Below, in pieces: positions 1 through 7,900 of a stretch of DNA of 40,138 nt. The notes beneath the pieces are model-generated. The model did no database searches and was not told the origin of the DNA. It saw nothing but the letters and a program-made list of their open reading frames with translations. The DNA comes from Bacteroidales bacterium (lineage in GTDB: Bacteria > Bacteroidota > Bacteroidia > Bacteroidales > F082): the NCBI GenBank assembly GCA_013141455.1, contig JABFQW010000032.1:1-40138 (forward strand), given 5' to 3'. A program made the position numbers and the translations under genes. The stretch's first letter is position 1; each line of letters starts with the position of its first letter.

Positions 1-516
1 CTATTGATTAATTGGTTGCAACAGATATTAAGTGCTTCGAAGTTAAAAACCTTTTTTTGATAAATACAAGCATCGGATAAAATATTTTTAATTTATTTTC
101 CTTTAGCCCATAAATACTGACTTTCAGATGATTCGCAATTTTAATATATATTGATTGAAGGATACAAACCTGACTCAATTATTTCCTTTTGGTTTCATAA
201 GGATGGTAATCAGCTTTTTAAAAGATGAATTCATTATAACCAAAATGCAAGTCAGCAGTCTTGTAGTATTTTGCCTGGTAAAGTATCTTCCCTCGTCATT
301 CTGCCGAAGCAGTCGGCTTTGTTCTCCCGACTTCGGTCTTCGGACTTTCCTCGTCATTCTGCCGAGGCAGGCGTCTTCGGTCTTCGGTCTTCGGACTTCC
401 GTCTTCCAACCTTTTTATGGCTACTTATTATTTTGATGTGCTGACAGTCATAAATATCATTTCAACAAATTACCATTCTTTTATTTAATGGTTCTACGTT
501 TGTATAATGTGTTATT
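1..516. other. Non-coding stretch with a 22-bp direct repeat and short heptamers
   Basis: I see no credible gene here. The first 57 bases are open in frame 1 and end in TGA at 58-60, which could be the tail of an upstream gene, but 19 codons are too few to recognise. A 22-bp direct repeat (CCTCGTCATTCTGCCGARGC core) occurs at 291-312 and again at 349-370. Each copy is followed by CTTCGGT-type 7-bp units (331-347 and 374-410), linking the region to the heptamer arrays elsewhere in the window. The short open frames across this stretch have repeat-derived, low-complexity translations. Confidence 0.6.
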
Positions 517-754
517 GAATTCAAACTATAAAATCGTTTTACGAAGCAGCGCGCAAGGCATGACCATGCGGAAGGCTGATGGAGCCGGTGAATTTCAAAA
601 CAACTCAAAATCCGGCGAAGGCATCCGCCTGCAAGGCGGTATGTTTGTCTCGTCTCGTCGCGTCAGCATGACGTGACGAGACAAGACACTACTTCGCCTG
701 GATTTTTGTTGTTTTGAAAGAGCGCGTAGGGGCTTCGCATGGTCAAAAGGTTTT
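517..754. repeat. Structured intergenic repeat, copy 1 (multibranched, covarying)
   Basis: This is homologous to 13083-13301. Both copies begin with GAATTCAAACT and share the block GGCATCCGCCTGCAAGGCGG and the end CAAAAGGTTTT. Nested pairing is visible. A 9-bp stem joins 561-569 (TGACCATGC) with 737-745 (GCATGGTCA). A long stem of about 24 bp joins 596-620 with 692-717. Inside it are a CCGCCT/AGGCGG hairpin and a TCTCGTC-rich hairpin around 650-685. Between the copies the paired bases change on both sides, so the fold seems to be conserved rather than the sequence. No open frame fits it and no transposase is nearby. The orientation, and whether it acts as RNA or DNA, are unknown. Confidence 0.7.
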
Positions 755-807
755 ATTCACATAATAATTGATTTTAATGGAGTTCATGAGGTCGCTGCGC
801 TCAGTTC

Positions 808-1000
808 GTCCTTTTGCCTTTCAAAAGGACAAAAAAGATAGGCAATCATTTTCTTAAGTGAAAATGAATTACCCCAAGGCAGAGCCTCGTAATGCCTTTC
901 AAAAGGACAAAAAAGATAGGCAATCATTTTCTTAAGTAAAAATGAATTACCCCGAGGCAGAGCCCAGTATTGCCTTTCAAAAGGACAAAAAAAACAATCC
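808..1000. repeat. 78-bp tandem repeat, about 2.4 copies, with a GTCCTTTT hairpin
   Basis: Units start at 816, 894 and 972, each with GCCTTTCAAAAGGACAAAAAAG, so the period is exactly 78 bp. The first unit is preceded by GTCC, giving a perfect 8-bp hairpin GTCCTTTT/AAAAGGAC at 808-830. The same hairpin lies directly after structured-repeat copy 2 (13303-13325). Because 78 is a multiple of three, the minus strand stays open through the array and would encode a 26-residue repeat. With no conserved domain I treat that as a by-product. The array ends about 30 bp before the sucD promoter. Confidence 0.85.
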
Positions 1001-1026
1001 TTTTCCTGACTAATCAAACAAATCCA

Positions 1027-1034
1027 TACCTTTG
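1027..1034 (+). promoter_or_regulatory. Putative sucD -7 box (TACCTTTG)
   Basis: TACCTTTG matches the Bacteroidota TAnnTTTG -7 element. It would place the transcript start near 1041, about 24 bases before the sucD ATG. No clear TTTG -33 box is seen at the expected spacing. Confidence 0.45.
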
Positions 1035-1064
1035 GCTTAAAATTAACCGAAACTATTATTTCTA

Positions 1065-1934
1065 ATGAGCGTACTTGTCAACAAACATTCAAAAGTGCTG
1101 GTGCAGGGCTTTACAGGCACCGAAGGAACCTTTCATGCCGGACAAATGATCGAATACGGAACCAATGTCGTTGGTGGCGTTACACCCGGTAAAGGTGGCG
1201 AAACCCATCTCGACCGCCCTGTATTTAACACAGTTTCAGATGCCGTAAAGAAAACCGGCGCCGATGTGTCAGTAATTTTTGTTCCACCGGCTTTTGCTGC
1301 CGATGCCATCATGGAAGCGGCTGCTGCCGGAATAAAAGTGGTTGTTTGTATCACCGAAGGCATCCCGACTTCTGATATGGTGAAAGTGAAAGCCTATCTT
1401 ACCGGTAAAGAAACCCGTCTGATAGGACCAAACTGTCCGGGTGTGATTACACCCGGTGAAGCCAAAGTGGGTATCATGCCCGGTTTCATACACCAAAAGG
1501 GTAGGGTAGGCATTGTTTCCCGTTCAGGAACCTTAACCTATGAAGCTGTTGACCAGCTCACCAAAGCCGGTCTCGGACAAACCACGGCCATCGGAATCGG
1601 TGGCGACCCGATCATCGGAACCACCACGCGCGATGCCGTACAATTGCTGATGGCCGATCCTGAAACCGAAGGTATCGTGATGATTGGTGAGATTGGTGGA
1701 AGTATGGAAGCTGATGCTGCTTATTGGATTAAAGAAAACGGAACAAAACCTGTTGTTGGTTTCATCGCCGGAGCCACAGCGCCCAAAGGACGCACCATGG
1801 GTCATGCAGGTGCCATCATTGGCGGAAAAGCCGATACAGCCGAAGCAAAAAAAGAAATCCTCACCGATTGTGGCATTCATGTCGTGAACTCACCAGCCGA
1901 CATCGGTAAAAAAATGCTGGAATTGCTTTCGTAG
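1065..1934 (+). CDS. sucD: Succinate--CoA ligase (ADP/GDP-forming) subunit alpha
   Basis: The alpha subunit of succinyl-CoA synthetase works in the TCA cycle in the cytosol, forming succinate and NTP from succinyl-CoA with the beta subunit SucC. The 289 residues match the usual family length. The N-terminal CoA-binding Rossmann domain starts with the [13 protein letters not shown] segment typical of SucD. The [10 protein letters not shown] ligase motif lies mid-protein. The phospho-histidine is His247 in [16 protein letters not shown]. The start is the only ATG before the conserved [11 protein letters not shown] segment. sucC is not adjacent: upstream is only the 1-kb repeat region, so the two subunits appear unlinked here unless sucC lies beyond the window edge. 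Function is clear from conservation. Confidence 0.97.
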   Translation: MSVLVNKHSKVLVQGFTGTEGTFHAGQMIEYGTNVVGGVTPGKGGETHLDRPVFNTVSDAVKKTGADVSVIFVPPAFAADAIMEAAAAGIKVVVCITEGIPTSDMVKVKAYLTGKETRLIGPNCPGVITPGEAKVGIMPGFIHQKGRVGIVSRSGTLTYEAVDQLTKAGLGQTTAIGIGGDPIIGTTTRDAVQLLMADPETEGIVMIGEIGGSMEADAAYWIKENGTKPVVGFIAGATAPKGRTMGHAGAIIGGKADTAEAKKEILTDCGIHVVNSPADIGKKMLELLS

Positions 1935-1960
1935 TAGTTTTGTGATTCTTTAAGGTAGGG

Positions 1961-2058
1961 CTGGTAACTGGTTGCTTGTTTCTTGTTACTGGTTGCTTGT
2001 AACTTGTCACCAGCTACCAGTTACCAGAATCCAGTCACCAGCTACCAGCTACCAGTAC
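1961..2058. repeat. Heptamer repeat array with orientation switch (hairpin-forming)
   Basis: Degenerate 7-bp units run here. The left part reads CTGGTAA/CTGGTTG and the right part reads CCAGNNN, the reverse complement. As a result CTGGTAACTGGT (1961-1972) pairs perfectly with ACCAGTTACCAG (2016-2027), giving a 12-bp stem 27 bases after the sucD stop. It has no T-tract, so it is not an obvious terminator. The array's left-hand units supply the final codons and stop of the DUF2442 pseudogene. Confidence 0.8.
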
Positions 2059-2281
2059 CTTCCAGATACAAGGTATCAGGACAAAGGTCAACGCCATTCG
2101 CCCACTGTATTCTGCCAAAAAATGGTTTCACAGAATTAAATACACTTAGATCCTGTAATTCCTTGAAAAGTCCAATTCCTAAATATGGTTTTACATCAAT
2201 TTTTTTTATTTAACCATTATTAAAAGTGATCAAAAGCATGAAGTTTTGTTCAGGTTTTACTTGGGTCACTCTTGGATTCAT
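2042..2281 (-). pseudogene. DUF2442-family small protein, broken by an internal stop
   Basis: Reading the minus strand from the ATG at 2281 gives MNPRVTQVKPEQNFMLLITF, then NNG, an in-frame TAA (2212-2210), then IKKIDVKPYLGIGLFKEL and later FFGRIQWANGVDLCPDTLY. This is the DUF2442 pattern: the VkP..n..L.i.F.NG start, DVKPYL centre and W.NG.D.cPDtLY end. The stop sits where relatives carry a Glu or similar codon after NG, so a single base change would explain it. The C-terminus ends LEGTGSW* and those last codons are heptamer repeat. A TAACTTTG box precedes it. DUF2442 genes are often found beside DUF4160 in toxin-antitoxin-like pairs; I see no DUF4160 remnant upstream. Function is unknown. 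Confidence 0.75.
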
Positions 2282-2329
2282 TTGTTATTGAAATTATTAC
2301 CAAAACGCACTTTTTTATTTCATTATCAG

Positions 2330-2337
2330 CAAAGTTA
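2330..2337 (-). promoter_or_regulatory. Putative -7 box of the DUF2442 pseudogene (TAACTTTG)
   Basis: The minus strand reads TAACTTTG, matching TAnnTTTG, about 49 bases upstream of the pseudogene ATG. No -33 box was identified. Confidence 0.4.
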
Positions 2338-2421
2338 CTACTTCCGCTTACGAAAAGAGAATCATTACCAGAAAATGTGTAATTATACAATTCCATTATT
2401 TTGCCAACTACTGGTCACCCA

Positions 2422-2554
2422 CAATCCTCAGTCTTCAGTTACCAGAATCCAGTAACCAGCTACCAGTTTCCAGTCACCAGCTACCAGTTTCCAGTCACCA
2501 GCTACCAGATACTAGCTACCAGAATCCAGCCACCAGCCACCAGCTACCAGTCCT
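2422..2554. repeat. Heptamer repeat array, 19 consecutive CAGNNNN units
   Basis: Nineteen 7-bp units run without a phase break: CAATCCT, CAGTCTT, CAGTTAC, CAGAATC, CAGTAAC, CAGCTAC, CAGTTTC and so on. The CAGCTAC, CAGTTTC and CAGTCAC types recur. The first bases of each unit are nearly constant and the last four vary. The array ends 10 bases from the pbpC stop (minus strand), so it forms the 3' flank of the A2M-pbpC transcript. Confidence 0.9.
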
Positions 2555-2563
2555 TAAGAAATG

Positions 2564-4969
2564 CTACTCTTTCCTGATCAACTCAAAATATTGCTCTAAC
2601 CTCCCGCCATGCTCATCTATCAGATAAAGCAGATGTTTACCGGCAGCAGGATACAGTGCCATCTGATGAAAATTCTTCGTAGAGCCAAGGTATTGGTCAT
2701 CCAAATGCCAGTAAATGATGGTGGAAGGATTACGGTGGGCTACTTCGAAGATGGTTTTACCGGGTGTACCATCAATTTCTATGGGTACATAAATGGTTGT
2801 CTTCTGCTTTGGATAGATGATCTCCATATCGGCATCGGCGCTGCCATTCTGAATACAATCGGCACGGAAATCAGGCAACACCTTGTAATGCTGGTTTTTT
2901 GTTTTGTAATACCATTCCATCGCCGGAGGGAGTACGAACCATGATTTATGTACCATATTAATCGTTGATTCACATTCGCTGTGTACACGGTATTTACCCG
3001 TTGCATCTAAGTGTATAAGCTGGTGATAGGGGCAGGGTGGTGATTTCATCCCTGAACGCGGAATCCAGACCGAATCCTTTTGTTCACAGATATCGAGCGC
3101 ACGAAATCCACTTTCGGAACAAACTGCTACCTTCTCCAAATCATCATAAGGCATGTCGAACCATTTTGATTCGGGTAGTTGCGCGAATATCTCAAACATC
3201 ACCGGTGCTGCAGTTGCGATTCCTGTCAGTCCGGGCCTACCTTCACCATCTGCATTACCAACCCATACACCCACAACATATTTTGGTGTGCAACCGATGG
3301 CCCAACCGTCGCGAAATCCATAGCTGGTACCGGTTTTCCAGGCAATCTTTTGTGTGATATTCAAATCCTTCCAAATCGCTTCCTCACCGGGGCGCATTAC
3401 CTCCTCCATGGCTTCAAATGTTGACCAGATAGCCCCGGCATTCAGAAAAAATGTCTCGTCTAATTTAAAAATATCATGCTCTTTCTTAATCGGTTCGTTT
3501 ATTGGCAGGTAGCGTGGCATAAACCAGTCATTTTTATCGTAACGACCGCTGTTACCATGATAGTTATTCAGCATCCGGGCCATACTGGCATAAATACCCG
3601 ACAATTCCCAAAGGGATATTTCACCACCACCCAATATCAAGGAAAGACCGTAATGGCTGGCAGGCTGATTGATGGTGGTCATGCCCATGCGTTGAAGCAA
3701 CAGATGAAATCGTTCGACGCCATAAGTGCGCAACATACGTATGGCCGGCACATTGAGAGAGCGTGAAAGCGCTTTTCGGGCTGCCACGGCGCCATCATAG
3801 TCTAAGTTGAAATTTTTAGGTGCATAACCGGCTATCTGGGTTGGAATATCAGGAATCAAGGTCGTTGGCAATATCAATCCATCGGTGAGCATAGCCGAAA
3901 AAAGCAGGGGTTTCAGTGTGCTGCCCGGGCTTCGGGGCGCCACAATCACATCCACTTCGTTATGATGGGCTTTTTTGTCGTCGGAAATGTTTCCTGCATA
4001 AACAAGTGCTTTACCGGTTTCAACGTCAATAACAACCGCTGCTGCATTGTGAATACCATTGGCAATCCATGCCGCGCTGTGACGCTTCAACATCTCATTC
4101 ACCTGTTGTTGTAATCCGGCATCGATCGTTGTAACAAACTTTGCCAATCCCGGCTTTTTTGGATCAACCTGATCAAAAAAGATCCTGTCGGTCAGTTGCG
4201 GTGCTAACTGGGGCAGCGACAACGGTTTTTCAGGCAAGGGTTCCAACTTGGAAATCAGGCAGGTGAGCGAATCGATGGTGCCGTTATCACGTAATTTATC
4301 GAGTAAGAAATCACGTTTCGATTGCAGCCATTTTCTGTTCCTTCCGGGATGTATGAGTGCCGGACTGTTTGGCAGCACGGCCAATGCTGCCGTCTCACCC
4401 CACGAAAGCTGTCCGGGTTTTCTTCCGAAATACCTCCACGACGCCGCTTCAAGCCCGACCACATTCCCGCCGAAAGGTGCCTGCCAGGCATATAATGCCA
4501 GAATTTCATCTTTTGAATATACCAAATCGACATACACGGCAAGCACCATCTCTATTGATTTCTGAATGATATTTCTCGGTTTATTACGTGCCAGCCTTAC
4601 AAGCTGCATGGTGATCGTGCTTCCGCCGCTCACCCTTTTGTTCGAACGGAAATTCTGCATCAAAGCCCTGCCAACAGCAATCGGATCGACACCGAAATGC
4701 GAATAAAACCGTTTATCTTCAAAACAGATGGATGCCTGCCTGAATTTTTCAGGAATTACCGGATTATATGGAAATCGCCATTGGCCATCACCGGCAATCG
4801 TTGCACCAAGCAATTGCTCGTTCCTGTCTTCAACAACCAAACAGACCGGTGTGTTGAACAACGGGTCAGGTAGAAATATTTTTACAAAAACCGCAAATGA
4901 GAAGGGCACAAGCAGCAGTACGATACATTTTCGCTTATGCTTTTGAACAAATGCAATTACTTTTCTCAT
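2564..4969 (-). CDS. pbpC: Penicillin-binding protein 1C (bifunctional transglycosylase/transpeptidase)
   Basis: A class A PBP that polymerises and may crosslink peptidoglycan at the outer face of the inner membrane. One membrane segment lies at residues ~14-32. The GT51 domain follows, with catalytic Glu84 in FEDKRFYSHFGVDP and the GGSTITMQL motif. The transpeptidase domain has Ser350 and Lys353 in SPGSTLKP and Lys545 in WKTGTS. A C-terminal BiPBP_C-like beta domain ends the protein, the PBP1C layout. I chose the ATG at 4969 because it overlaps the stop of the upstream macroglobulin gene as ATGA, a coupling arrangement; a start at 4987 would add six residues (MGGSDG). Pairing of pbpC with a bacterial alpha-2-macroglobulin is a known conserved association, seen also as pbpC-yfhM in E. 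coli. Confidence 0.95.
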   Translation of the reverse strand: MRKVIAFVQKHKRKCIVLLLVPFSFAVFVKIFLPDPLFNTPVCLVVEDRNEQLLGATIAGDGQWRFPYNPVIPEKFRQASICFEDKRFYSHFGVDPIAVGRALMQNFRSNKRVSGGSTITMQLVRLARNKPRNIIQKSIEMVLAVYVDLVYSKDEILALYAWQAPFGGNVVGLEAASWRYFGRKPGQLSWGETAALAVLPNSPALIHPGRNRKWLQSKRDFLLDKLRDNGTIDSLTCLISKLEPLPEKPLSLPQLAPQLTDRIFFDQVDPKKPGLAKFVTTIDAGLQQQVNEMLKRHSAAWIANGIHNAAAVVIDVETGKALVYAGNISDDKKAHHNEVDVIVAPRSPGSTLKPLLFSAMLTDGLILPTTLIPDIPTQIAGYAPKNFNLDYDGAVAARKALSRSLNVPAIRMLRTYGVERFHLLLQRMGMTTINQPASHYGLSLILGGGEISLWELSGIYASMARMLNNYHGNSGRYDKNDWFMPRYLPINEPIKKEHDIFKLDETFFLNAGAIWSTFEAMEEVMRPGEEAIWKDLNITQKIAWKTGTSYGFRDGWAIGCTPKYVVGVWVGNADGEGRPGLTGIATAAPVMFEIFAQLPESKWFDMPYDDLEKVAVCSESGFRALDICEQKDSVWIPRSGMKSPPCPYHQLIHLDATGKYRVHSECESTINMVHKSWFVLPPAMEWYYKTKNQHYKVLPDFRADCIQNGSADADMEIIYPKQKTTIYVPIEIDGTPGKTIFEVAHRNPSTIIYWHLDDQYLGSTKNFHQMALYPAAGKHLLYLIDEHGGRLEQYFELIRKE

Positions 4970-7900
4970 TCCGTCACTTCCACCCATTTACCTGGCACAC
5001 GTGCGTTGATACTTGCGTCATACATGGCTTCGCAGCTTGTCGATGGCAGAAAAAACTTACCGGTATAACTGGCATTCAGCAATACATAATACGTGAGCAA
5101 CTGGTTTCTGTTGATGTTGAAATAGGTATATACCCTGTCGTCGCGTATATCCTGATAGGTGAAAGGTGACGATTTTAATCCGCCTTCTGTTCCAAACATG
5201 CGGGTGTTGTGAATTTCCCAGCCCGAAGGGAAAACCTGTGAAAGCGCCATCTGCTCATAATTGCCTCTCATGCCGGGATTGATCACCGTTACCTCTGCCA
5301 TAAAATCCGTTCCCTGCTGTAGTTTACTCACATCTATATCCTTGCCTTCCAGAGTTTTATAGATGACCGTGATTTTCAGATTATTTTCTTTGCTGCCCTT
5401 GCTATCGCCACTTTCGGGTTGGCCGGTGAGAATAATTCTGGTGAACAGCATTCCCTTACTATTATTTATAATTTCGACCTGTCCAATCTCCGTGTTTTTA
5501 ATGGGGATAGTGATTTGTGAAAACGGGCTAACAGTACTAACTTCCTTCGACATGCCATCAACTTTATAGCTGAAATTCAATTTGTCAGAATCGCCATTTT
5601 TGTCGATAAATTTGGCAACAGCCACCAGACAGTAGGCGGTCGTTTGGGTACTAAGCCATTCGTAATTGCTTAAGCGCCCGGTAATTTCCTTCATCAGGGG
5701 TGCTGCTCTTGTTTGATCGCCAATCAACGTTAAAGCCTCCAGCATCATGGCTTTGTCGCGAAGGTCGGAGCCATAGGAAGTGCCCAATTCGGTGTAATTA
5801 TTAACGGTTGTCCCGATCTGAGCCGTGAGCGCCCTGGCAACTTCTGACTGTCCGGCAAGCTGATAAGCAGCTGCCAGGCACCACAAGGTTTCAACGGGTA
5901 GATTGACTTGTTCCCTGAGCCGGTTCATCGCACCCAACTCGGGCGCTTTTGCCAGGGCAAGCGTATATAAGCGGTATGCCTGCATTAAGGTTGACCGTTC
6001 ATAAGCACCTAATGACCAGTTCGTTGCTTTTGTCCTTTGAAATCGTTTCCATTGCTCCAGGAAGGTTGGGGGAAGATTATAACCAAGCATTTGGGCCTCA
6101 ATCATGAAATGTCCGGCATAGGATGTCGACCATTCATCCGACTGGTTATTACCGGGCCAATAAGCTAAACCACCGTCAGGTATCTGAAAAGTAGAAAGTC
6201 GTTGTATGCCTGCTTTGATATTTGTTTCAACCTCAAATTTCTTTTCAGGCGACAGATCAACAAACTTCGTGAGGAAAAGTTGCGGAAACACGGAAGATGT
6301 AGTCTGTTCAACACAACCATAAGGATAGTGAATCAGATAACCGAGCCTTTTACCGAGATTGATAGGAGGGAAGGACGAAACCTCAAGTATGCCTGTGTTT
6401 GTACCTGACATACCAACCGGTTTATATGGAATTGATAATTTTTGTCCGGCCGCGGTGATGGTATCAATCACATCCGTGATATATGGATTGGGATTACGTA
6501 CATCAATCTCCACCGAATATTCTGCTGTTTCGTTGCCGCTTTTTGCAATGATTTTAACTTTACCGACTCCTAAAACCGGTTTCACTTTCAAATTGAAATT
6601 GACCAATTTATCGCCCACTTCCGTGAATTTTACGCTGGTACGATTCGCACCTTCGATCGTAAACAGATCATTGGCCTGCACTTCGACTAAAACCTCACTA
6701 ACATTCTTTTCCATGGCAAATACATTCACCGGCAGACTTACTGTTTCGCCCGGACCGATAACGCGCGGCAGCGTTGCCAGTAACATCAATGGTTTTCGGA
6801 CAGGAACAGTTTTTTCGGTTGAACCATAAGCGCCTTTAAAGGCACTTACTACCATGGCACGCACCGAACCCACATATTGCGGCATCGTGAATTCGTGGGT
6901 TTGTTTCTCCCCCTTTTTCAGATGGAATGGCCCCAACGAAATTGCGACGGGTTTGAATCGCTTTGCTTTTTTATCATCTTTCGGACGATTATAATCGTCA
7001 CCACCAATACTGAACATACGCTCTAATTGAGCGCTCCAGGCACCAATGACATTATCGTACAAATCCCAGCTTTTCACGCCCAACGCTTCTTTGGCATTGA
7101 AACTCGTCCATGGATCGGGTGTTTTGAAACGGGTGAGGTCGAGCAAACCATCATCCACAATCGAGATGGTATAGCTCATTTCTTTCCCATCTTTTTCTGA
7201 GATAGTTATCTTCGATTTCTCTTCAGGACGGAGCACATCTTTCATGCTGATGACGGGTTGTAATTTTGTCGCCGGATCTTCAACCATGATAGGAATAATG
7301 CCATACATCCTGATTGGCAGGTCATTCAGTGTTTGTGCGTGTGGCTGAAGCAGGGTGACATGCACAAATACATTGGGCGTCATTTCCTGTGTTGCTTTGA
7401 ACGAAAATTGTGTTTGACCCGGACTAACATCAATCCAGTTTGTCTGCAACACGCGGGAACCATTTTCAATACTCACCAATGCACGGCCTTCATTTCCGGT
7501 GGGAATCGTAATCATCACGTTTTCACCGACGACATAATTTGGTTTATCTGAAGTGAAACTCAGCATGGTTGCACCTCCGGGTTGATCTTTCGAATTATGG
7601 GCATATTCGCCGCCCCAATCAACATAGAATGACTGACCTGTGCAATGTCCGCCGGTTTCGTCACAAATACGAATCAGAAAACGTCCCCATTCAGGATAAT
7701 CGATTCTCAGATTGTACTCACCCTGTCCGTTGGTAAGCGTGACCATTTCCCGTTTGATGGGTTTATGATAACTGGAAGTGTTGTAATTGGTTAAATCTTC
7801 ATCCGAGCGGTCCCACCACCAACGCCATTCAACTTTATAAAGCTGCACTTCGACCGTTTTGCATTTTGTTGTGAGATTTCCTAACTGATCGACCGCAACG

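Noticed and set aside
1-60. Nineteen open codons ending in TGA at the window start
   Set aside because: It could be the tail of an upstream gene, but the residues are too few to recognise, so it is not listed as a gene.
155-436. Plus-strand frame of 93 codons near the window start
   Set aside because: Half of it covers the direct repeat and CTTCGGT units; the translation is low complexity and resembles nothing known.
784-1017. A 77-codon minus-strand frame with 26-residue repeats
   Set aside because: It is wholly made by the 78-bp tandem DNA repeat and has no conserved partner; kept as a repeat rather than a gene.
2422-2554. CRISPR-like array
   Set aside because: The units are 7 bp, contiguous and degenerate, with no spacers of CRISPR length and no cas genes.
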